Shown one piece after another: positions 1-4,393 of a stretch of DNA of 6,679 bases; position 1 is the first letter of the stretch, and the number at the start of each line of letters is the position of its first letter. The notes beneath the pieces were generated by a model. The model was given only the letters and a program-made list of their open reading frames with translations. It made no database searches and was not told the DNA's origin. The translations under genes and the position numbers were made by a program. This DNA is from Bacillota bacterium. Its GTDB lineage: Bacteria; Bacillota; Clostridia; Christensenellales; Borkfalkiaceae. The stretch lies in contig JAETTR010000068.1 in NCBI GenBank assembly GCA_021768985.1, positions 1 through 6,679 of the forward strand, read 5' to 3'.

Positions 1-1
1 G

Positions 2-487
2 GTGCTCTCGCGCAGGCTCTCGAAACTCGGTACCGACGAAGAGGAGCGGTTTGCAAAGCCCCAGCTCATCGTGATCGACGGCGGCAAGGGTCAGCTGTCC
101 GCCGTTAAGCAAATTTTCGACGAAGCGGGGATTACGGATATCGACCTGATTTCCCTTGCGAAACGGGAGGAAGAAGTGTTTACGGTTTCTTCGCCCGAGA
201 GCGTGCGGCTCGACCGCCGCGACTATGCGTTGAAGGTATTGCAACGGATTCGCGACGAAGCACACCGCTTTGCGATCACGTATTTCCGTAATCTGCATTC
301 CAAGCGCAATCTTGCGTCGGTGCTCGAAGAGATCGGCGGAATCGGCGGAAAGAAGCGTGCGGCTCTGCTCGAAAAATTCGGCACGATCGATAAGATCATG
401 CGCGCAAGCGAAGAGGATCTCTGCGCCGCCGATGGCGTGGGCAGGGAGCTCGCCGCGCGGATCAGAAAATATTTCGAGGAATTGTAG
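2..487 (+). CDS. uvrC: UvrC, excinuclease ABC subunit C (3' part only)
   Basis: UvrC makes the two incisions flanking a DNA lesion in UvrABC nucleotide excision repair in the cytoplasm. Only the last 161 codons are present; the GTG at position 2 is an internal codon, because the family is about 600 residues long and the 5' part lies outside the window. Visible are the C-terminal RNase H-like nuclease domain, with the signature VIDGGKGQL (Asp at visible residue 26) and HRFAITYFR (His at visible residue 88), which supply catalytic residues in this family. A helix-hairpin-helix pair follows at about residues 103-161 (EEIGGIGGKKRAALL, then ADGVGRELAARI), which binds DNA. The gene ends in TAG, at a natural C-terminus. 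The next gene starts 4 bases later. Identification is very secure. Confidence 0.97.
   Translation: MLSRRLSKLGTDEEERFAKPQLIVIDGGKGQLSAVKQIFDEAGITDIDLISLAKREEEVFTVSSPESVRLDRRDYALKVLQRIRDEAHRFAITYFRNLHSKRNLASVLEEIGGIGGKKRAALLEKFGTIDKIMRASEEDLCAADGVGRELAARIRKYFEEL
476..480 (+). promoter_or_regulatory. Shine-Dalgarno site of the HAD phosphatase gene
   Basis: GAGGA lies inside the last codons of uvrC, with 11 bases between it and the ATG at 492. The spacing is a little long but usable. It supports the ATG at 492 as the start and suggests translation coupled to the end of uvrC. Confidence 0.55.
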
Positions 488-491
488 GCGA

Positions 492-1322
492 ATGAAATAC
501 GATATTTTTCTTTCCGATTTCGACGGCACGCTCGTGCGCGCGGACGGAACGGTTTCCGAAAAAAACAGAGCGGCGATCGCAAAATACCGTCGCGCGGGCG
601 GTGTGTTCGCCGTTGTGACGGGCAGAACGCTGACTTCGATTTTGCCGAGGTTGAAGGATCTCGGGATCGAAGAGGGGCTTGCCGTCGCCTTTCAGGGCGC
701 GACGGTCGCCGATATCGCCACGGGCAAGCTGTTGAAGGACGGCGGGTTTTCCGTAGCCGATTCGGTGCGCGCGGTGCGCCTGCTCGAAGAGGAGAACGTG
801 CACCTGCATATTTATACGGTGAACGATTTTTATTGCAACCGCGACGACGAGGGTCTGAAAATTTACGAGCGCATTTGCGGGGTCAAAGCGACGGTGATCG
901 GGGACGAACCGCTCTCGGAGCTGATTGCAAGAAAGAAATTGCGGATCGTCAAGATTTTAGCCATGGTCGAAAAAGAGGAACGCGACGGCTTGAACGAACG
1001 GGTGGAGCGCGCCCTCGGCGCGGGGTATTACGTCACCCGTTCGGCGGAATATTTCGTCGAGATTTTGCCCGCGGGGCAGACGAAGGGTTCGGCGGTGGAG
1101 TTTCTGGCGAACCATTACGGCGTGCCGCGGGAGAAAATCGCCGCGATCGGCGACAATTACAACGACCTGCCCATGCTCGAGCGGGCGGGCGGAAAATTCG
1201 CCGTGGCAAACGCCGAACCGCCCTTAAAGAAAATCGCGACGGTCGTGTCCTCGAACGAAACGGACGGCGTTGCCGAAGCGTTGCGCATCGCCATGGAAGG
1301 ATTTACAGGAGAAAAAATATGA
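492..1322 (+). CDS. Cof-type HAD superfamily (IIB) phosphatase
   Basis: A 276-residue protein, normal for Cof/YidA-like HAD hydrolases, which dephosphorylate small phosphorylated metabolites such as sugar phosphates or flavin mononucleotide in the cytoplasm through a phospho-aspartate intermediate. All four HAD motifs are visible: motif I DFDGT at residues 9-13 (nucleophile Asp9, acid/base Asp11), motif II VVTGR at 40-44, motif III Lys198 in GQTKGSAV, and motif IV GDNYNDLPML from residue 220. The region between motifs II and III is the C2 cap that defines subfamily IIB. The reading frame stays open upstream to 270, but the ATG at 492 is chosen because the protein then begins MKYDIFLSDFDGT, the usual N-terminus, just after the uvrC stop. 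The gene overlaps hprK by ATGA, so the two are probably translationally coupled. The substrate cannot be read from the sequence. A pyrophosphatase role like that of B. subtilis PpaX, which supports HprK, is conceivable, but PpaX belongs to another HAD subfamily. Confidence 0.93.
   Translation: MKYDIFLSDFDGTLVRADGTVSEKNRAAIAKYRRAGGVFAVVTGRTLTSILPRLKDLGIEEGLAVAFQGATVADIATGKLLKDGGFSVADSVRAVRLLEEENVHLHIYTVNDFYCNRDDEGLKIYERICGVKATVIGDEPLSELIARKKLRIVKILAMVEKEERDGLNERVERALGAGYYVTRSAEYFVEILPAGQTKGSAVEFLANHYGVPREKIAAIGDNYNDLPMLERAGGKFAVANAEPPLKKIATVVSSNETDGVAEALRIAMEGFTGEKI
1307..1311 (+). promoter_or_regulatory. Shine-Dalgarno site of hprK
   Basis: AGGAG is followed by a 7-base spacer to the ATG at 1319. 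This is a strong, well-placed site within the last codons of the HAD gene and it fixes the hprK start. Confidence 0.8.
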
Positions 1323-1711
1323 ACGAAAACGTATTGCCGAGAGCAACCGTTATGCTCGAAAAATTCGCGGGGGATATGAACCTCGAAATGTTGTATGCGG
1401 GGCGGGGGATTCTCACGTTTACGAGTATCAGCGTAGACCGCCCCGGGTTGCGGCTTGCGGGCTTTTATAATTATTTCGACGCCGACCGCATTTTGCTGAT
1501 CGGGCTCACCGAGCACGAATATATGCGCTCCTTCAAGCCCGACGAGCGCAGGGAAAAGATCGGCAAACTCTTCGAGTGCGGGGAAATCCCGTGCGTGATT
1601 TTCGCGCGCGACCTGCCCGTTCTGCCCGAATTCATGGAATGCGCGCGCGCTTCGGGCACGCCAATTTTCCGCACGGGCAAGGTGACGAGCTCGGTGATGG
1701 CGGATTTGTAG
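1319..1711 (+). CDS. hprK: HprK N-terminal domain fragment (130 aa)
   Basis: This is the open reading frame from the ATG with strong AGGAG site to the TAG at 1709. It encodes the regulatory N-terminal domain of HprK alone, with the family features RPGLRLAGFYNYF at about residues 40-52 and PCVIFARDLPVLPEF near 90-105. The domain resembles a MurF/DRTGG-like fold in known structures and has no catalytic residues, so alone it should have no kinase activity. It overlaps the end of the HAD gene by 4 bases. Whether it is a stable product or simply the truncated 5' part of a broken gene cannot be told from sequence. Confidence 0.7.
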   Translation: MNENVLPRATVMLEKFAGDMNLEMLYAGRGILTFTSISVDRPGLRLAGFYNYFDADRILLIGLTEHEYMRSFKPDERREKIGKLFECGEIPCVIFARDLPVLPEFMECARASGTPIFRTGKVTSSVMADL

Positions 1712-1747
1712 TTCTATCTCAACCGCCTGCTCGCGCCCGAAACGACG

Positions 1748-2245
1748 GTGCACGGCGTGCTGATGGACGTGTTCGGCGCGGGGATTCTGCTCACGGGCAA
1801 CAGCGGCGTGGGAAAGAGCGAAACGGCTATGGAGCTGATCAAGCGCGGACACCGCCTCGTCGCCGACGATTCGGTGCTCATCAAGCGGGTGGAGAAAGAG
1901 CTGATCGGCACCGCGCCCGAGCGGATCCGTTACTTCATGGAGCTGCGCGGAATCGGGATTATCAACGTAAAAAACATGTACGGTTCGGGTTCGGTGCTCG
2001 GCGAAAAGGAAGTCGAACTCGTATTCGAAATGGAGCCCTGGCGGCGGGATAAGGAATACGACCGCATCGGCGGGGAAAAGAACTTCGAAGAAATTCTCGG
2101 GGTAAAGGTGCCCAAGCTCACGGTGCCGGTCAGTCCGGGGCGGAACCTTGCCATTCTCATCGAGGTGGCGGCGCGCGATCAGCGTTTGAAGAACATGGGA
2201 TACGATGCGGCGCAGGAGCTCATTCAGCGCACGATCGGCAGATAA
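1748..2245 (+). CDS. hprK: HprK C-terminal kinase/phosphorylase domain fragment
   Basis: The frame reopens directly after the TAG. The first plausible start is GTG at 1748, giving 165 residues; ATG at 1763 is an alternative but would cut into the first strand of the domain. The segment contains the conserved His next to the start (VHGVL), the Walker A loop GNSGVGKS at fragment residues 17-24, catalytic-region aspartates in VADD at 38-41, ELRGIGIINV at 65-74 and the PVSPGRNLAILIEV loop near the C-terminus. In Lactobacillus casei a fragment lacking roughly the first 127 residues is a folded, active HprK, so this piece could be catalytically competent if made. However, no good ribosome binding site precedes 1748 or 1763, so expression would need reinitiation or readthrough. 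The U32 gene follows after 15 bases. Confidence 0.7.
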   Translation: MHGVLMDVFGAGILLTGNSGVGKSETAMELIKRGHRLVADDSVLIKRVEKELIGTAPERIRYFMELRGIGIINVKNMYGSGSVLGEKEVELVFEMEPWRRDKEYDRIGGEKNFEEILGVKVPKLTVPVSPGRNLAILIEVAARDQRLKNMGYDAAQELIQRTIGR

Positions 2246-2247
2246 AC

Positions 2248-2253
2248 GGCGGA
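2248..2253 (+). promoter_or_regulatory. Weak Shine-Dalgarno site of the U32 gene
   Basis: GGCGGA sits 7 bases upstream of the TTG at 2261, in the 15-base gap after hprK. It decides the unusual TTG start: translation from there gives MKTEILAPAGG, the expected N-terminus for U32 proteins. Confidence 0.5.
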
Positions 2254-2260
2254 AACGGAT

Positions 2261-4393
2261 TTGAAAACGGAAATTTTAGCCCCCGCGGGGGGCGAACAAT
2301 CGGCGTACGCCGCGCTCCTTGCGGGCGCGGACGCCGTTTATTTGGGGCTTACCGAATTTTCCGCGCGGGAGGGCGCGGAGAATTTCGACGCCGAAGCGCT
2401 CGCCCGCACGGTGCGGTTCGCGCATATTCTGGGCGCGAAGGTCTACGTCTGTCTGAACACGCTCGTAAAGGACGGGGAAACGGAGCGCTTTTTCGGGTGC
2501 GCGCGCACGGCGTGGAACGCGGGCGCGGACGCGATTCTGGTGCAGGATCTCTTTCTCGGGCGGGCGTTGAAAGGGCGTTATCCCGAAATGGTTCTGCATC
2601 TTTCCACGCAGGCGGGCTGTTGCAACGCCGCGGGGGCGGAGCTCGCCAAAGAATACGGTTTTTCGCGCGTCGTGCTCGCGCGGGAGACCCCGCTTTCAGA
2701 AATCGAAAAAATCGCGCAAATTTCAGAAACCGAGGCGTTCGTGCAGGGCGCGCTGTGCACCTGCTTTTCGGGGCAGTGCTATCTCTCGTCGTTCGCGGGG
2801 AACAACAGCGGCAACCGCGGGCGGTGCAAACAGCCCTGCCGCAAGAGGTATAAAATCGACCGCGCGGGATTCGAAGATTACGCGTTCGCGCTCTCCACGT
2901 CCGATCTGTGCGCGGGGGAAAAGGTAAAAGAGTTCGTTGACGCGGGCGTGGTTTCCTTGAAAATCGAGGGCAGAATGCGGCGGGCGGAGTATGTTGCTTC
3001 TGCGGTGAAGTATTACCGCGCCCTGCTCGGCGGGCGCGCGGCGGAGAACGAGCTTTCCGACTTAAAGCGCGCCTATAACCGCGGCGACTACACGCGCGGG
3101 TTGGCGTTCGGACAGGAGAAGAATTTTCTCTCCCGCAACGTGCAGGGGCATATCGGCGAACGGGCGGGCGAAATCTCGCTCGTCAAAGGAAAATATTTTT
3201 GCAGGAGCGGGTGCGCCGCAGGCGCGGGCGATGGCTTTAAAATTTTGCGCAAAGGAGAGGAAGTCGGCGGCGCCGTGTTTGCGGAACGGGGCGCGGGCGG
3301 TTTTTTTCTTGCTTCGCGGGATCGGCTGTTGCCCGGCGACGAGGTGCGCGTCACCACCGACGCCGCGGGCGGGAAGCGGGCGTTACAGCCCGTGAATTTC
3401 CGCAAAATTACGATACGGGTGCAAATCCGGGCGGGCGAACTGCCGACCGCTTCGTGCGGGGAGTTCGTCTGTACGGGCGCAGTCGCGGCACAGGCGGCGC
3501 AGAGCGCGCCGCTCGGGCAAGAGGAGATTGCGGCGTGCTTTTGCAAGACGGACGGTCTGCCGTTCGCGCCCGAAGTCATGGCGGAAACGGAAAACGCCTT
3601 TCTGCCGAAATCGGCGCTCAACGCCTTTCGCCGCGAATTTTACGCGGGGCTGGTCGGCTTTCTCGCACCCGCGCGGGAGCCCCTTCCCGTGCGCGGGGAC
3701 GGCGTTTCCCTGCGTTGCGAAAGGGGAACGCGTACCGCCGCGATCACGGCGGACGAAGGGGGCGCGGACGCGGATATCGTGATTTACAAGCCGCGCGATT
3801 ACCGTGAAATTTCCCTGCCGCGAAGGGGGAAGGAAAAGTATTTATGGCTTCCGCCCCTTCTGACGGAGGAGGACGAAGCGCTCGTTTCCGCCGCCGTGGA
3901 AAAGTTCGACGGAATCTTTTGCGAGGGCTATTACGGGATTGCGCTCGCGAAGAAATACGGCAAGCCGCTGTTCGCGGGGGCGGGGTTCAACCTGACCAAC
4001 GCGTACGCCGTCGCGGGAGTTCGGGAGGCGGGCGCGAAATACTTTACGCTCTCCGCGGAGCTCTCCCTGCGGGAGCAGGACGCGCTTTCGGCGGGCGGGG
4101 CGTTCGCGTTGCGCGGGGGCGGGATCAAGGTTATGGAGCTTTGCTATTGCCCGTTTTCGCACGCCTGCAACGGGTGCGACAAAAGGGATCTTTACACGCT
4201 TACCGACGAGGCGGGACGGAAATTTCCGCTGCGCAGATACTGCGCGGCGGGTCCGTATTGTCGATTCGAATTGTATAATTGCGCGCCGCTTATTTCGGAC
4301 GGCGGTCTGCCCTCCGCGCTGGTCGATGAGACGGTCGGGCGGGAGTTTGCCGAGCCGCCTACGCGCGGGCACGCAAACAGGAGTATGTTATGA
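2261..4393 (+). CDS. U32 family 'peptidase' with DUF3656-type domain (RlhA/TrhP-like)
   Basis: A 710-residue protein named after collagenase-like U32 peptidases. Studied long members (E. coli RlhA, formerly YdcP) and shorter relatives (TrhP) take part in hydroxylating a 23S rRNA cytidine or tRNA wobble uridines, so an RNA-modification role is more likely than proteolysis. Residues 1 to about 270 form the TIM-barrel-like catalytic part: LAPAGG at 6-11, STQAGCCN at 115-122, and the U32 signature from Glu158 through ALCTCFSGQCYLSS. Cysteines 166, 173, 189 and 193 match the conserved set expected to bind a metal or Fe-S cluster. A barrel-like region at about 290-375 precedes a DUF3656-like segment at about 381-468, containing FLPKSALNAFRREF. 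The C-terminal lobe ends in a second cysteine cluster (Cys628, 630, 636, 639, in CPFSHACNGCDKRD) and CRFELYNC. The start is TTG; the end overlaps mutS2 by ATGA. The exact RNA target is unknown. Confidence 0.93.
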   Translation: MKTEILAPAGGEQSAYAALLAGADAVYLGLTEFSAREGAENFDAEALARTVRFAHILGAKVYVCLNTLVKDGETERFFGCARTAWNAGADAILVQDLFLGRALKGRYPEMVLHLSTQAGCCNAAGAELAKEYGFSRVVLARETPLSEIEKIAQISETEAFVQGALCTCFSGQCYLSSFAGNNSGNRGRCKQPCRKRYKIDRAGFEDYAFALSTSDLCAGEKVKEFVDAGVVSLKIEGRMRRAEYVASAVKYYRALLGGRAAENELSDLKRAYNRGDYTRGLAFGQEKNFLSRNVQGHIGERAGEISLVKGKYFCRSGCAAGAGDGFKILRKGEEVGGAVFAERGAGGFFLASRDRLLPGDEVRVTTDAAGGKRALQPVNFRKITIRVQIRAGELPTASCGEFVCTGAVAAQAAQSAPLGQEEIAACFCKTDGLPFAPEVMAETENAFLPKSALNAFRREFYAGLVGFLAPAREPLPVRGDGVSLRCERGTRTAAITADEGGADADIVIYKPRDYREISLPRRGKEKYLWLPPLLTEEDEALVSAAVEKFDGIFCEGYYGIALAKKYGKPLFAGAGFNLTNAYAVAGVREAGAKYFTLSAELSLREQDALSAGGAFALRGGGIKVMELCYCPFSHACNGCDKRDLYTLTDEAGRKFPLRRYCAAGPYCRFELYNCAPLISDGGLPSALVDETVGREFAEPPTRGHANRSML
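4379..4383 (+). promoter_or_regulatory. Shine-Dalgarno site of mutS2
   Basis: AGGAG with a 6-base spacer to the ATG at 4390. It lies in the final codons of the U32 gene. A nearer ATG at 4385 is in the U32 frame and is only 1 base from the site, so 4390 is the mutS2 start. Confidence 0.8.

Larger units (their letters stand above)
1319..2245 (+). pseudogene. hprK: HPr kinase/phosphorylase gene interrupted by an in-frame TAG
   Basis: HprK phosphorylates HPr of the sugar phosphotransferase system on a serine and reverses this by phosphorolysis, setting carbon catabolite repression. Read through the TAG, the gene has 308 codon positions before its TAA, matching the roughly 310 residues of B. subtilis HprK, with no frameshift. 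The N-terminal HPr_kinase_N-type domain (about residues 1-130) carries RPGLRLAG and a segment ending TSSVMADL. The stop is codon 131 (1709-1711). The C-terminal kinase domain follows: VHGVLMDVFG, P-loop GNSGVGKS at 160-167, GHRLVADD ending near residue 184, the signature ELRGIGIINV at 208-217, and the K-loop region PVSPGRNLAILIEVAARDQR. Every key motif is intact, so decay, if any, is recent. Alternatives are a base error, a functional split gene, or stop-codon readthrough. The family assignment is nearly certain; the functional status is open. Confidence 0.9.

Noticed and set aside
270..491. Upstream extension of the HAD frame to 270
   Set aside because: The extension overlaps conserved uvrC coding sequence in another frame and adds an Arg/Ser-rich stretch not found in HAD phosphatases; the ATG at 492 gives the family N-terminus.
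1466..1471. TATAAT inside hprK as an internal promoter for the kinase fragment
   Set aside because: No acceptable -35 element at 16-18 bases upstream, and the bases encode conserved-looking hprK codons.
1709..1711. Genome-wide reassignment of TAG to an amino acid as the explanation for the hprK stop
   Set aside because: uvrC ends in TAG (485-487) exactly at its natural C-terminus, so TAG works as a normal stop here. Local readthrough is not excluded.
1699..1727. GGCGG/CCGCC inverted repeat enclosing the hprK TAG as a recoding stem-loop
   Set aside because: Only 5 pairs with a loop of about 19 bases; such short GC matches are common by chance in this sequence.
1157..1852. Open frame of 231 codons on the - strand across the HAD/hprK junction
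   Set aside because: Low-complexity composition, no family resemblance, and it overlaps two confidently identified genes. Treated as a GC-driven shadow.
4274..4279. TATAAT near the 3' end of the U32 gene as a promoter for mutS2
   Set aside because: The best -35-like hexamer (TTGTCG at 4258) is only 10 bases away, too close, and the sequence encodes the Leu-Tyr-Asn of the CRFELYNC motif.
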